From contig CAYJQC010000029.1 of the NCBI GenBank assembly GCA_964372215.1, forward strand, positions 1 through 51,961: 51,961 nucleotides of DNA, read 5' to 3'. The notes beneath the pieces were generated by a model. The model saw nothing but the letters and a program-made list of their open reading frames with translations. It searched no databases and was not told the DNA's origin. This DNA comes from DAIMFL01 sp964372215. Its GTDB lineage: Bacteria; Pseudomonadota; Alphaproteobacteria; Dongiales; Dongiaceae. The translations under genes were made by a program, and so were the position numbers. Position 1 is the first letter of the stretch. Every line of letters starts with the position of its first letter. Shown in pieces: positions 21,023 to 30,416 of the stretch.

Positions 21023-21646
21023 GTGACGTTGGAAGGGGGAAAGCGCCTGGGCTGGGTGCCGGGCGAGCCGGTGGCGCTGCACACGCCGCGGCTGCTGATC
21101 CGTTCGCTGGGCCCGGCGGATGTCGACGATGCCTATGTCGCGTGGTACGGCGATCCCGAGGTGATGCTGCTGACCGCCCAGCCGATGCACGCGACCCGGG
21201 CGCAGATCCTGGAAACGATCGCCCGGGCCGACCAGCGGCAGCTCTTCATGCTCGGCCTGTTCGACCGCATGAGCGGTGGCATCATCGGCTTCTCGCGCCT
21301 CACGATCGACGACTGGACCGTCGTCGGCTACACCACGACGGTAATCGGCGAGCGATCGTACTGGGGCCGCGGCCTCGGATTCGAGGCGCGCGGGGCGCTG
21401 ATCGACTTCCTGTTTGCCGAGGCCGGGGTGCGCAAGATCCTGGCGCTCACTTATGGGCGCAACGCGCGCTCGATCGGCCTGAGCCGGAAGCTCGGCTTCA
21501 GCGTCGAGGCGACCCTGCGCTCCCAGGAGCAGATCCGCGACGGCAGTTGGCAGGACGTGGTCTGGCTCGGCCTGTTCGGCGCGGAGTGGCGGGCTTGGCG
21601 GGCCGCCCGCGGCATCACGGCGCCGCTCTACGCCGCGGTCGGCTAA
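21023..21646 (+). CDS. GNAT-family N-acetyltransferase (RimJ/RimL-like)
   Basis: The 207-residue protein starts at a GTG after a G-rich stretch; homologous sequence begins at VALHTPRLLIRSLGPADVDD, the usual RimJ/RimL opening. The acetyl-CoA loop is in YWGRGLGFEARGALIDFLF and the C-terminal part has NARSIGLSRKLGFSVEATLR. The family acetylates amino groups of protein N-termini or small molecules; the substrate here cannot be told. It is divergent from the cupin-amidase pair and convergent with the large subtilase gene, 27 bp away. Confidence 0.85.
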   Translation: MTLEGGKRLGWVPGEPVALHTPRLLIRSLGPADVDDAYVAWYGDPEVMLLTAQPMHATRAQILETIARADQRQLFMLGLFDRMSGGIIGFSRLTIDDWTVVGYTTTVIGERSYWGRGLGFEARGALIDFLFAEAGVRKILALTYGRNARSIGLSRKLGFSVEATLRSQEQIRDGSWQDVVWLGLFGAEWRAWRAARGITAPLYAAVG

Positions 21647-21673
21647 ACCGCCGCCGTCGCGGCCGGGCCGGAC

Positions 21674-24600
21674 TCAGTCGGCGTAGACGTAGTTGTCGGT
21701 ATCCGCCGCGGTCAGCGCGACGTTGCTGATGGTGACCAGGGTCTGGAAATCGTCGCCGCCGCCATCCAGGTCGATTCGGACCAGCGTGTGGCGCCCGGCC
21801 TGCTGAAACTCGAGGAAGCCGCCGGCGAACGGATCATCGCCGTCGCCGAGACTGTCCAGGAGATCGCTGATCTTCAGCACGTCGCCCGAGGGCCCCTTGG
21901 CGAAATCGGTGATCTTGTCGCCGGCCTCGTCCAGGTTCCGGAACTCGAAGATGTCGCGTCCGGAGCTCCCCGTGAGCTTATCGGCGCCCCGGCCGCCGAT
22001 CAGCCTGTCGTCGCCGTCGCCACCGATCAGCCTGTCATTGCCGTCGCCGCCGAACATAACGTCGCTTCCGCCGTTGCCGATCAGGGTGTTGTTGCTGTCA
22101 TTGCCGACGATGGTGTTGTCGAGCCCGTTGCCGGTGCCCCGGAGACGGGCCGTGCCGGTCAGCGTCAGGTCCTCGACATTGTCCAGACTCGCAAGGCTCC
22201 AGGAGATCGAGCTTTCGATCCGATCGATGCCGCCGCCCAGGTCGAGGACCAGGGTCTCCACCACCTTGTCGCTGCCCGAATTCACCACGTAGACATCGTC
22301 ACCCTTGCCACCGATCAGCGTGTCGGCGCCCGTGCCGCCGTCCAGACGGTTGGCGCCATCGTTGCCGGTGATCACGTTGCTGCGCGCGTTGCCGGTTCCG
22401 TCGATGTCGTCGATGCCGGTCAGGGTGAGGTTCTCGATGTTGGCATGGCTCGACAGGTCGAAGCTGATCGAGCTCCGCACCAGATCGACTCCGCCCGCCC
22501 CGCCCCAGACGGCTTCATCAACGACGTCGCCGGCGTCGTCCACGACGTAGATGTCGTCGCCCTTGCCGCCGGCCATCAAGTCCGCGCCCGAGCCGCCATC
22601 GAGCAGGTCGTCGCCGGCATCGCCCGAGAGAATGTCGTCGCCTTGGCCGCCATGCAGCAGAGCGGCACCGCTGCCCAGGAAGCGGATCGTGTCGTTGCCG
22701 TCGCCGCCGTCGGCGACGACGTTCGTGTAGCTGGCGTAGCCTGTCACCGTGACGACGTCGTTGCCGGCGCCGGCCGCGACATCGAACCGATTTCCATTGC
22801 CGGCGCCGTCGCTGTAGGCGGCGGTGTCGATGGTGTCGTCGCCGTCGCCGGTGACGACGCTGCCCCGCTTGGCATCGACGATGGTGACGGCGGAGCCACC
22901 GGCACCGCCCAGCACGACGTCGGCATGAACGAAGCCGTGGATCGCCACGTCGGTCGAATCGCCGTTCTCGATCGCGACGTTCCCGACCGAGCCCCAGGGG
23001 CTTTCCAGGCGGACATCGACGGCGCCATGGGCGGCGGTGGCGACAGCGATGCTGGCGGACGGTTCGATATCGGCAATGTCGAGCGTGTCGCCGGTCAGGT
23101 GGACGGTGCCGGGCCGGTCGGCGAGCAGGGTGTAGCTGTCGGCCCGCAGCTGCTCGCCTGCGCTCGTCGCCGCGTTGCTGAAGGTCACGCTGCTCGGTGA
23201 CCACGGCGCGGGGACGGGGTCGGCGACCGCTTCCACGGTCACGCCGACACTCGCGGTCGAAGTCCCGCCATGCCCATCGGCGATCGTGTAGGAGAAACCG
23301 TCCTGCCCGGAGAACCCGGCGTTCGGGGTGTAGGTCAGGGTGCCGTTGGCGTTCACCACGACCGTGCCGCTGGCACCGTTGCCGGCGCCGGCGACGGTCA
23401 GGGCATCGCCATCGACATCGCCGTCATTGCCGAGTACGGCGATGGTAATCGCCTGGTCCTCGGCGGTCGAAGCGGAATCGTCGACTGCGGTGGGCGCATC
23501 GTTGACCGGGGTGACGACGACCGTGACCTGGGCCGATGCGGTGCCGCCCTTGCCGTCGGCGATGGTGTAGCCGAAGCTGTCCTGGCCGTTGAAGTCGGCG
23601 TTCGGAGTGTAGGTCAGGGTGCCGTTGGCGTTGACCACGACCGTGCCGCTGGCACCGTTGCCGGCACCGGTCACGGTCAAGTTGTCGCCATCGACATCGC
23701 CATCGTTGCCGAGCACGGCGATGGTGATCGCCTGGTCCTCGGCGGTCGAAGCAGTATCGTCGATCGCCCTCGGCGCATCGTTGACCGGGGTGACGACGAC
23801 GGTGACCTGGGCCGAGGCTGTACCGCCCTTGCCGTCGGCGATGGTGTAGCCGAAGCTGTCCTGGCCATTGAAGTCGGCGTTCGGGGTGTAGGTCAGGGTG
23901 CCGTTGGCGTTGACCACGACCGTGCCGCTGGCACCGTTGCCGGCACCGGTCACGGTCAAGTTGTCGCCATCGACATCGCCATCGTTGCCGAGCACGGCGA
24001 TGGTGATCGCCTGGTCCTCGGCGGTCGAAGCAGTATCGTCGATCGCCGTGGGCGCATCGTTGATCGGGGTGACGACGACGGTGACCTGGGCCGACGCAGT
24101 GCCGCCCTTGCCGTCGGAGACGGTGTAGCCGAAGCTGTCCTGGCCGTTGAAGTCGGCGTTCGGCGTGTAGGTCAGGGTGCCGTTGACGTTGACCACGACC
24201 GTGCCGTTGGCACCGTTGCCGGCGCCGGTGACGGTCAGGGCGTCGCCATCGACATCGCCATCGTTGCCGAGCACGGCGATGGTGATCGCCTGGTCCTCGG
24301 CGGTCGAAGCAGTATCGTCGATCGCCGTGGGCGCATCGTTGATCGGGGTGACGACGACGGTGACCTGGGCCGACGCAGTGCCGCCCTTGCCGTCGGAGAC
24401 GGTGTAGCCGAAGCTGTCCTGGCCGTTGAAGTCGGCGTTCGGCGTGTAGGTCAGGGTGCCGTTGACGTTGACCACGACCGTGCCGTTGGCACCGTTGCCG
24501 GCGCCGGTGACGGTCAGGGCGTCGCCATCGACATCGCCATCGTTGCCGAGCACGGCGATGGTGGCGGCGTGGTCCTCGGCGGTCGATGCGGCATCGTCGT

Positions 24601-26686
24601 GGGCAACCGGCGCGCTGTTGATCGGCGTCGGATTGCCATACAGATCGTACAGCTCGGCGAAGCTGTAGACGCTATCCAGGAAACTGAAGGTCTCGATCCC
24701 GGTCAGCGTATCCGTACCGTCCCCGGCCGGTGCGGCGCCGATGTAGGAGACGGTCGCCGTCACCGTGTCGGTGAACCAGACGCTGTAGCTGCCGAAGTTC
24801 CAGCCGAAGAATGCGGTGTCGAAGCCGGCGCCGCCATCGATGGCGTCGTCGCCCTGCCCGCCGGTGAGCAGGTCGTTGCCGGCATTGCCGTAAATTTGGT
24901 CGTTGCCGCGTCCGCCCCACAGAAGGTTACCGGCGTCATTGCCGATGATCGTGTCGTGGCCATCGCCGAGCAGGGCGTTCTCGATCACCGTGCCCGTGCC
25001 GATCTGGAGAGTCTTGCCGGCAAGCGTGCTGGTCGCGCCCGGATTGAGGTTGAGCGTCGCGTTGCCGGTTACTGCGGACGCGTTGATCGTGTCGTCGCCG
25101 GCGGCGTCATTCAGGATCCTGCGCGCCCCGTCGGTCTGCACTGCGTATTCGTCGGTGTAGATGTAGGTGTCGTTGGCCGAGGCCGCGTCGCCATAGACCT
25201 TGAGCGACCAGCTGTTGAGCTTGCCGGTCTCGCCGGTCGCGAGGTCATAGACCCTGAGCGTCCAGAGGCCCGCGCTGTCCTCGCCCCAGAAATGATTGCT
25301 GGAGAGCACGAAGTTGATGTTGTCTGCCGAGTTGCCGGCGCCGCTGCCGGTGTCGGGATTGATGCCGGGCCGGTCGATCAGGACGCTCTCTGTGCCCTGG
25401 GGCGAGACCAGCACGACCCGCAGGTTGCCGATCCAGGTATGGCTGATGTTGAGGTCGACCTCGATCTTGTCGATCCCGAGATTCTGGCCGATCGAGACCG
25501 TACTGGCGATGCCCGCCGCGCTGCCGTCGGGAATGGCGAGGTTGGGTGCCGCGCTGCCGGTGCCTGCCGCCATGTTGGCGAAGGTCGACTGCCTGGTCCA
25601 GGTTTCGGCGAGGCGGACCGCGGCATGGGCGTCGACCAGGCCGAAGCCGTAGTCGGGGCTGTAGTGCAGTCCGCCGCCGTTCCAATCGCCAGCGCCATTG
25701 GTCTTCCACAGCGGGCTGTTCGCGCCGATCTGGCGGGCGGAATAGGCGAGGATCTCCTGGACGTCGCGATAGCCGAGCCCGGGATTGGCCTCGAGCATCA
25801 GGGCGACGACGCCCGAGACCGCCGGCGCCGCGAACGACGTGCCGCTCACGTTCACGTAGTTGCCGCCGACATAGCCGGCCGACCCGGTGGCGTCGGTGGT
25901 GTAGATGCCGACGCCCGGCGCGGCGACCAGGACGGCAGCGCCGGGCGTGCTGAAGTTCGCCACCCGCCCGTTGTGGTCGATCGCGGCGACCGCCGTCGTG
26001 TAGATCGAATTCTGGAAGTTGTGGAAATTCACGTCGTCGCCGAGATCCCGGTTGTTGCCGGCGGCGAATACGAACACCGTCCCCAGGCCGCCGCGTCCGG
26101 TCGACACCGCGTATTCGAGGGCCGCCTTGGCCGATACGAAGGCGCTCGACTTGAAGTTGTCGGCGAAGGGGCTGGTGTAGCTCCAGCTGTTGTTCGAGAT
26201 GTCCACATCCGCCTGGGCGCGGACCGCATTCACGACCTGGCTCAGGCTGCCATTGGCGCCGTAGCCGATGCGGGCGCCGACGATCGTCGCGTCATACGCG
26301 ACGCCGACGGCGCCGATGCCGTTGTCGTCGGCCGCGATGACGCCGGCGACGGTGGTGCCATGGTTGTCGCCGGCTTCCGCCGCGGCATCCGAATCGCCCG
26401 CGCGGAAATCGTAGTCTGCCGAGATGTCGTAGTTGGCCGCCAGGTCGGCGTGGCGATAGTCGAAGCCGTCGTCGATCACGCCGACGCGAATCCCGCTGCC
26501 GGTGTAGTCGGTCCAGACCGAAGCGACGTTGAGGTCGATGCCGGGGGTGCCGCCAGTCTGGCCCGTATTGCGCAGGTGCCACTGGGATGTGATGCCGGGA
26601 TCACCCGGCAGGTCGGTGGAGTCGGGACCCCAGATATGTCCGTCCCGGTGCAGCCATTCGGCGCCGAGCCACTTTTTCTTCCACAT
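21674..26686 (-). CDS. Giant secreted subtilase (S8) with P domain, cadherin-like repeats and RTX-type calcium-binding repeats
   Basis: The 1670-residue protein has no signal peptide. An S8 peptidase domain (about 30-360) shows the catalytic triad Asp72 (VGVIDDGFD), His109 (DNHGTTVAG) and Ser284 (SGTSFAAP), with oxyanion Asn211 (AAGNN). A proprotein-convertase P domain follows (about 380-500). A first calcium-binding block (about 575-640, GGRGNDQIYGNAGND) precedes five 93-residue tandem cadherin-like/VCBS-type repeats (690-1154). A second, longer set of GGxGxDxL nonapeptides follows, and the C-terminus has the VC_A0849-type type I secretion target region (GRDIFEFRNLDEAGDKITDF to the end). It is inferred to leave the cell through a type I exporter and fold on calcium outside. 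No exporter genes lie in the window. Confidence 0.93.
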   Translation of the reverse strand: MWKKKWLGAEWLHRDGHIWGPDSTDLPGDPGITSQWHLRNTGQTGGTPGIDLNVASVWTDYTGSGIRVGVIDDGFDYRHADLAANYDISADYDFRAGDSDAAAEAGDNHGTTVAGVIAADDNGIGAVGVAYDATIVGARIGYGANGSLSQVVNAVRAQADVDISNNSWSYTSPFADNFKSSAFVSAKAALEYAVSTGRGGLGTVFVFAAGNNRDLGDDVNFHNFQNSIYTTAVAAIDHNGRVANFSTPGAAVLVAAPGVGIYTTDATGSAGYVGGNYVNVSGTSFAAPAVSGVVALMLEANPGLGYRDVQEILAYSARQIGANSPLWKTNGAGDWNGGGLHYSPDYGFGLVDAHAAVRLAETWTRQSTFANMAAGTGSAAPNLAIPDGSAAGIASTVSIGQNLGIDKIEVDLNISHTWIGNLRVVLVSPQGTESVLIDRPGINPDTGSGAGNSADNINFVLSSNHFWGEDSAGLWTLRVYDLATGETGKLNSWSLKVYGDAASANDTYIYTDEYAVQTDGARRILNDAAGDDTINASAVTGNATLNLNPGATSTLAGKTLQIGTGTVIENALLGDGHDTIIGNDAGNLLWGGRGNDQIYGNAGNDLLTGGQGDDAIDGGAGFDTAFFGWNFGSYSVWFTDTVTATVSYIGAAPAGDGTDTLTGIETFSFLDSVYSFAELYDLYGNPTPINSAPVAHDDAASTAEDHAATIAVLGNDGDVDGDALTVTGAGNGANGTVVVNVNGTLTYTPNADFNGQDSFGYTVSDGKGGTASAQVTVVVTPINDAPTAIDDTASTAEDQAITIAVLGNDGDVDGDALTVTGAGNGANGTVVVNVNGTLTYTPNADFNGQDSFGYTVSDGKGGTASAQVTVVVTPINDAPTAIDDTASTAEDQAITIAVLGNDGDVDGDNLTVTGAGNGASGTVVVNANGTLTYTPNADFNGQDSFGYTIADGKGGTASAQVTVVVTPVNDAPRAIDDTASTAEDQAITIAVLGNDGDVDGDNLTVTGAGNGASGTVVVNANGTLTYTPNADFNGQDSFGYTIADGKGGTASAQVTVVVTPVNDAPTAVDDSASTAEDQAITIAVLGNDGDVDGDALTVAGAGNGASGTVVVNANGTLTYTPNAGFSGQDGFSYTIADGHGGTSTASVGVTVEAVADPVPAPWSPSSVTFSNAATSAGEQLRADSYTLLADRPGTVHLTGDTLDIADIEPSASIAVATAAHGAVDVRLESPWGSVGNVAIENGDSTDVAIHGFVHADVVLGGAGGSAVTIVDAKRGSVVTGDGDDTIDTAAYSDGAGNGNRFDVAAGAGNDVVTVTGYASYTNVVADGGDGNDTIRFLGSGAALLHGGQGDDILSGDAGDDLLDGGSGADLMAGGKGDDIYVVDDAGDVVDEAVWGGAGGVDLVRSSISFDLSSHANIENLTLTGIDDIDGTGNARSNVITGNDGANRLDGGTGADTLIGGKGDDVYVVNSGSDKVVETLVLDLGGGIDRIESSISWSLASLDNVEDLTLTGTARLRGTGNGLDNTIVGNDSNNTLIGNGGSDVMFGGDGNDRLIGGDGDDRLIGGRGADKLTGSSGRDIFEFRNLDEAGDKITDFAKGPSGDVLKISDLLDSLGDGDDPFAGGFLEFQQAGRHTLVRIDLDGGGDDFQTLVTISNVALTAADTDNYVYAD
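23225..24619 (-). repeat. Five 279-bp in-frame tandem repeats in the subtilase gene
   Basis: Five copies of a 279-bp unit (93 codons) begin at 24619, 24340, 24061, 23782 and 23503 on the minus strand. Copies 2-4 start NDAPxAIDDTASTAEDQ and are nearly identical over long runs at DNA level; copy 5 is the most divergent. Each unit carries NGTLTYTPNADFNGQDSFGY, typical of bacterial cadherin-like (VCBS/tandem-95) domains. Synonymous sites are also conserved between copies, so the array was recently duplicated or is being homogenised. Confidence 0.95.
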
Positions 26687-26882
26687 CTTGTGCTGGCCCT
26701 CCGAGGCGCCTCGTGTCTGGGAGCCGCGGAAGTCGGGCCGACGGCGTCTGGAGGGAAGGCTAGAATGAGCGGATAAAGTTTTAGTAAAGTTCGGCCCGAA
26801 TCCCTGGGGTTTCGGGCATTCGGCAGATGCGCGGAGAGAGTTTCGGGCTGGTGGCGCTCGAGCGGCCCGAGTGGGGAGCCGG

Positions 26883-27764
26883 CTACAAGCCGCCCTTGGT
26901 CGACGGCGCGACGATGCGCGGCCGGCGGATCACGATGATGGCGACGCCGGCGATGGTCGACGCGCCGCCGATCAGCATCGGCAGGGTCACGCGCTCGTCG
27001 AAGAAGACGATGCCCGAGAGCACGCCGAACAGCGGCACCAGCAGGGTGAACGGCATCACCTGGCTCACCGGATGGCGCCGCATGTTCCAGTACCAGATGC
27101 CGTAGCCCAGGATCGTGACAACCACCACCTGATAGGCGATCGACCCCCAGGCGATCCAGCTCGAGGCCAGGAGCGCCGCGACCTGCCCGTCCTCCAGCAG
27201 ATAGGACGCCAGGTAGAGCTGCGGCGCCGCCAGCAGCGCAACCCAGGCGGACAGGGCGAAGACGTCGACTTCGTCGCCCAGCGCCTTGATCTGGATGTTG
27301 GCGAGGGACCAGACCAGTGCGGCAGTGACGACCAGGGCGAGCGGCTGCAGGTTGCTGTCCAGCCGCGGTTCGCCGGCGATGAGCGCGACCCCGGTGAAGG
27401 CGATCGCCATGCCGAGCAGGCGCCGCCAGCCGAGCCGGTCCTTGAAGGCGATGGCCGCCAGGATCGCGGCAAAGGGCACCTGGAGCTGGATGGCGATGGC
27501 GGCGGTGGCGACGTCGAGACCGCGCAGCCCGACGAACATCATGGAGAAATGCAGCCCGCCCAGGGTCACCGACAGGAGGACGAGTTGCCCGAGCTTGCGC
27601 CGCGACAGCCGCACGAAGGGCAGCAGCGTCAGCGCAACGCCGGTGAAACGCAGCGCCACGAAGAAGATCGGCGGCAGTTCGGCCAACCCCGCCTTCACCA
27701 CGGCGAAGTTCATGCCCCAGACGAAGGTGACGAGCAGCAATCCGGCGACGTCGAGCGGCGTCAT
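26883..27764 (-). CDS. EamA (DMT) family transporter
   Basis: The 293-residue protein is almost wholly hydrophobic with about ten membrane helices in two EamA halves (about 1-135 and 145-285). Characteristic stretches are TFVWGMNFAVVKAGL near the start, FVALRFTGVALTLLPFVRL, and FTLLVPLFGVLSGIVFFDERVTL in the second half. Members export amino acids, nucleosides or other metabolites; the resemblance to YdcZ/RhaT-like and O-acetylserine exporters is too general to name a substrate. The ATG overlaps the stop of uup by 4 bp, so the two are probably co-transcribed. Confidence 0.88.
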   Translation of the reverse strand: MTPLDVAGLLLVTFVWGMNFAVVKAGLAELPPIFFVALRFTGVALTLLPFVRLSRRKLGQLVLLSVTLGGLHFSMMFVGLRGLDVATAAIAIQLQVPFAAILAAIAFKDRLGWRRLLGMAIAFTGVALIAGEPRLDSNLQPLALVVTAALVWSLANIQIKALGDEVDVFALSAWVALLAAPQLYLASYLLEDGQVAALLASSWIAWGSIAYQVVVVTILGYGIWYWNMRRHPVSQVMPFTLLVPLFGVLSGIVFFDERVTLPMLIGGASTIAGVAIIVIRRPRIVAPSTKGGL

Positions 27765-29620
27765 CGCGCCGCGCCGCCGACCAGGGACTCGCGCTTCTCC
27801 TCGAGCTCGAGCCAGCGCTCCTCGGCGGCGGCGAGGGCGCGGCGGGCGGCGTCGAGCCGCGTGGTCGCGGCGTCGAATGCACTGCGATCTCGACCATAGA
27901 GGCCGGGATCGGCGAGCGCGCGCTCGAGCGCCGCGATCTCGTCGGCCAGGCTGTCGATCGTCGCCGGCAGCATCTCGAGCTCGCGCGCTTCCTTGTAGCC
28001 GAGCCTGGTCGTCGCCCGCGCCGTGCGCGACGCAGTCGGCGCCGCCGGCCGCGCGGCCCTGACGACGGCCGCGTCGCGCGGCGCCGCCGTGTTCGACGCG
28101 GGGCGCTGGCGGAGATAGTCGGCATAGCCGCCGGGGTATTCGGCGATCCGGCCCTCGCCTTCGACGGCGATGACGCTGGTGACCAGCCGGTCGAGGAAGT
28201 CGCGGTCGTGGCTGACCAGCAGCAGCGTGCCCTCGAACTCGTCGAGCACCTCCTGCAGCAGGTCGAGGGTCTCCATGTCGAGATCGTTGGTCGGCTCGTC
28301 GAGCACCACCAGATTGCCGGGTTCGGCGAACAGCCGGGCCAGCAGCAGGCGCGCGCGCTCGCCGCCCGACAGGCTGGCAACCGGCATGGTCGCCTGGCTG
28401 TCCTCGAACAGGAAGTCGCGCAGATACGCCACCACATGGCGCTGGCGGCCGAGCGCCACGATGCTGTCGCCGCCGGCCGGCGCCAGGGTCTGCCACAGCG
28501 TGGCTGCAGGATCGAGCTGGGCGCGGCGCTGGTCGAAATACAGCGGCTTCACGTTGGTGCCGATCCGCACGCGGCCGGAATCGGGCGCCAGCTCGCCGGT
28601 CAACAGCCGCAGCAGGGTGGTCTTGCCGGCGCCGTTGGGGCCGATCAGGCCGACCCGGTCGCCCCTGAGGATGCGGGTGGTGAAGTCCGCGACGATCGGA
28701 CGGCCGCCGAGGTCCTTGCGGATGTTCTCGGCCTCGATCACCAGCGCGCCGCTGGCGCCGGCCCCTTCGAGCGCCAGCTTGGCGCGGCCGGCCTGGCGCA
28801 ACCGCTCGGCGCGCGCCTTGCGCAGGCCCTTGAGCCGGGCGAGGCGGCCCTCGTTGCGCTTGCGCCTGGCGGTGACGCCGCGCGCCAGCCAGTGCGTCTC
28901 GGCGGCGATCTTGCGGTCGAGCTTGTGCGCCGCGGTCTCCTCGGCGTCCAGGGTCGTGGCCTGCCAGGCCTCGAAGCCGGCGAAGCCCTGGTCGAGGCTG
29001 CGCAGGGTGCCGCGGTCGAGCCATAGCGTGCGCGTGGTCACCCGGCGCAGGAAGGCGCGATCGTGGCTGATCATGACGATGCCGCCGGCAAACCCGGACA
29101 GCTCCTCCTCGAGCCATTCGATGGTCGGCAGGTCGAGATGGTTGGTCGGCTCGTCCAGCAGCAGGATGTCGGCGGCGCCGGCCAGGACCCGGGCCAGGGC
29201 GGCGCGGCGGCCTTCGCCGCCGCTCAGGGTGCCGAGGGTGCGCTCGCCCGCAAGCTTCAGCCGGTCGAGCACGGCGGCGACCCGGTAGTCGTCGGCGGCG
29301 TCGCCGCCCGGGCCCTGGAGTGGCTCGTCGGCCGGCAGGCCGCCGGCGACGTAGTTGGCCACGCTCTCCCCGGGCGGCAGGATCGGGTCCTGCGCCAGCC
29401 AGCCGAGCCGGGTGCCGGGCTGCAGGAACCGCTCGCCGGCATCGGGCTCGACGGTGCCAGCAAGCGCCTTCAGCAGCGTCGACTTGCCGCTGCCGTTGCG
29501 CCCGACCAGGCAGCCGCGGTCGCCGCGCCCGACCGCGAGCGAGACGCGCTCGAACAGCGGCGCGCCGCCGAAGCCCAGCCGCGCGTCGCGCAGGGCGAGA
29601 AGGGGTGCAGGGGGAGCCAT
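27761..29620 (-). CDS. uup: ABC-F ATPase Uup
   Basis: Uup-type ABC-F proteins bind ribosomes or branched DNA and have no membrane domain. The 619-residue protein has two ABC cassettes: Walker A GRNGSGKST at 40-48, signature LSGGEGRRAALARVL and Walker B ILLLDEPTNHLDLPT; then GPNGAGKTTLLRLL, LSGGERARLLLARLF and LVVLDEPTNDLDMET. After the second cassette comes a basic linker and an antiparallel coiled coil (about 545-615, RELEMLPATIDSLADEIAAL), which separates Uup from EttA and YheS. Start MAPPAPLLALRDARLGFGG was chosen because homology begins there; the frame is open further upstream. The order djlA-like, uup, transporter with short gaps suggests one operon. Confidence 0.92.
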   Translation of the reverse strand: MAPPAPLLALRDARLGFGGAPLFERVSLAVGRGDRGCLVGRNGSGKSTLLKALAGTVEPDAGERFLQPGTRLGWLAQDPILPPGESVANYVAGGLPADEPLQGPGGDAADDYRVAAVLDRLKLAGERTLGTLSGGEGRRAALARVLAGAADILLLDEPTNHLDLPTIEWLEEELSGFAGGIVMISHDRAFLRRVTTRTLWLDRGTLRSLDQGFAGFEAWQATTLDAEETAAHKLDRKIAAETHWLARGVTARRKRNEGRLARLKGLRKARAERLRQAGRAKLALEGAGASGALVIEAENIRKDLGGRPIVADFTTRILRGDRVGLIGPNGAGKTTLLRLLTGELAPDSGRVRIGTNVKPLYFDQRRAQLDPAATLWQTLAPAGGDSIVALGRQRHVVAYLRDFLFEDSQATMPVASLSGGERARLLLARLFAEPGNLVVLDEPTNDLDMETLDLLQEVLDEFEGTLLLVSHDRDFLDRLVTSVIAVEGEGRIAEYPGGYADYLRQRPASNTAAPRDAAVVRAARPAAPTASRTARATTRLGYKEARELEMLPATIDSLADEIAALERALADPGLYGRDRSAFDAATTRLDAARRALAAAEERWLELEEKRESLVGGAAR

Positions 29621-29630
29621 GGCCGCAGTT

Positions 29631-30416
29631 CTAGGGGATGCCGCGTTCCTTGGCGACCCGGTCGTAGGCGGCGTTGATGGTCGCCAGCTTTTCGGTCGCG
29701 ATCTCCACGAATTCGCGCGGCAGGCCCTTGGCAATCAGCTTGTCGGGGTGATTCTCGCGGATCAGCCGGCGCCAGACGCCCTTGATCTGGGCGTCGGTCA
29801 TGTCGCGGGTGACTCCCAGGATCTCGTACGGGTCGGCCTTGTCGGCACCGAGATGCCCAGCCCGGATGCGCTCGAACTCGGGGTCGTCGAAACCGAAGAT
29901 ATGGGCGACCCGCCGGAGATAGTCGAGCTCGCCGGCCTGCACCACCCCGTCGGCCTTGGCGATGTGGAACAGCCCGTCCAGCAGTTCCTCCAGCACCTTG
30001 GAGCGGCGGCGGAACATGCCGGCGATCTGCCGCGCGTAGGGCTCGAAGCCTTCGGAATCGCGGCGCGCCCGGTCGAACAGGCGACCGACATTCCGGCGCT
30101 CGTGCGCAGGCACCTGGAACACCTCCTTGAAGGCGTCGACCTCGTCCCGGCTCACCGTTCCGTCGGCCTTGGCCATCTTGGCGCCCAGCACGATCACCGC
30201 GATGGTGAAGGCGATCTGGCGCGTGGCGGCGCGCTCGTTCGACTCGTCGGGCCCGGCGCCGCCCGGGCCATGGCCGATGGCGTCGTCGCCGAGCGGGTCC
30301 TGGGCGTTGCGCAGGGAATCGACGGCATGGCCGGCGGCCGCGCCAAGCAGCGCGCCGAGCGGTCCGCCCAGGGCGAAGCCAGCGGCGCCGCCCAGAATCT
30401 TGCCCCAGATGCTCAT
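29631..30416 (-). CDS. djlA: DjlA-like co-chaperone (TerB domain plus C-terminal J domain)
   Basis: The 261-residue protein has a glycine/alanine-rich hydrophobic N-terminus (residues 8-30, GGAAGFALGGPLGALLGAAAG) like the membrane-anchoring segment of DjlA, a TerB domain (about 70-190) with the acidic AKMAKADGTVSRDEVDAF and HIAKADGVVQAGELDYL motifs, and a J domain (about 195-261) with the HPD tripeptide at 223-225 (RENHPDKL). It should stimulate DnaK ATPase at the membrane. It lies 10 bp upstream of uup in the same direction. Two 15-bp direct repeats lie about 95-125 bp before the start. Confidence 0.88.
   Translation of the reverse strand: MSIWGKILGGAAGFALGGPLGALLGAAAGHAVDSLRNAQDPLGDDAIGHGPGGAGPDESNERAATRQIAFTIAVIVLGAKMAKADGTVSRDEVDAFKEVFQVPAHERRNVGRLFDRARRDSEGFEPYARQIAGMFRRRSKVLEELLDGLFHIAKADGVVQAGELDYLRRVAHIFGFDDPEFERIRAGHLGADKADPYEILGVTRDMTDAQIKGVWRRLIRENHPDKLIAKGLPREFVEIATEKLATINAAYDRVAKERGIP

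Noticed and set aside
23225..24619. A CRISPR array, suggested by regular repeats
   Set aside because: The unit is 279 bp, in frame and protein-coding, with no spacer structure.
23270..26776. A 1168-codon plus-strand frame opposite the subtilase gene with regular repeats
   Set aside because: Its repeats are the mirror of the 279-bp units coding for cadherin-like domains; the minus-strand protein has a full catalytic triad and known domains.
27761..29620. The ABC protein as exporter for the RTX subtilase
   Set aside because: It has two ATPase cassettes and no membrane domain; it is a Uup-type ABC-F protein, not a type I exporter.
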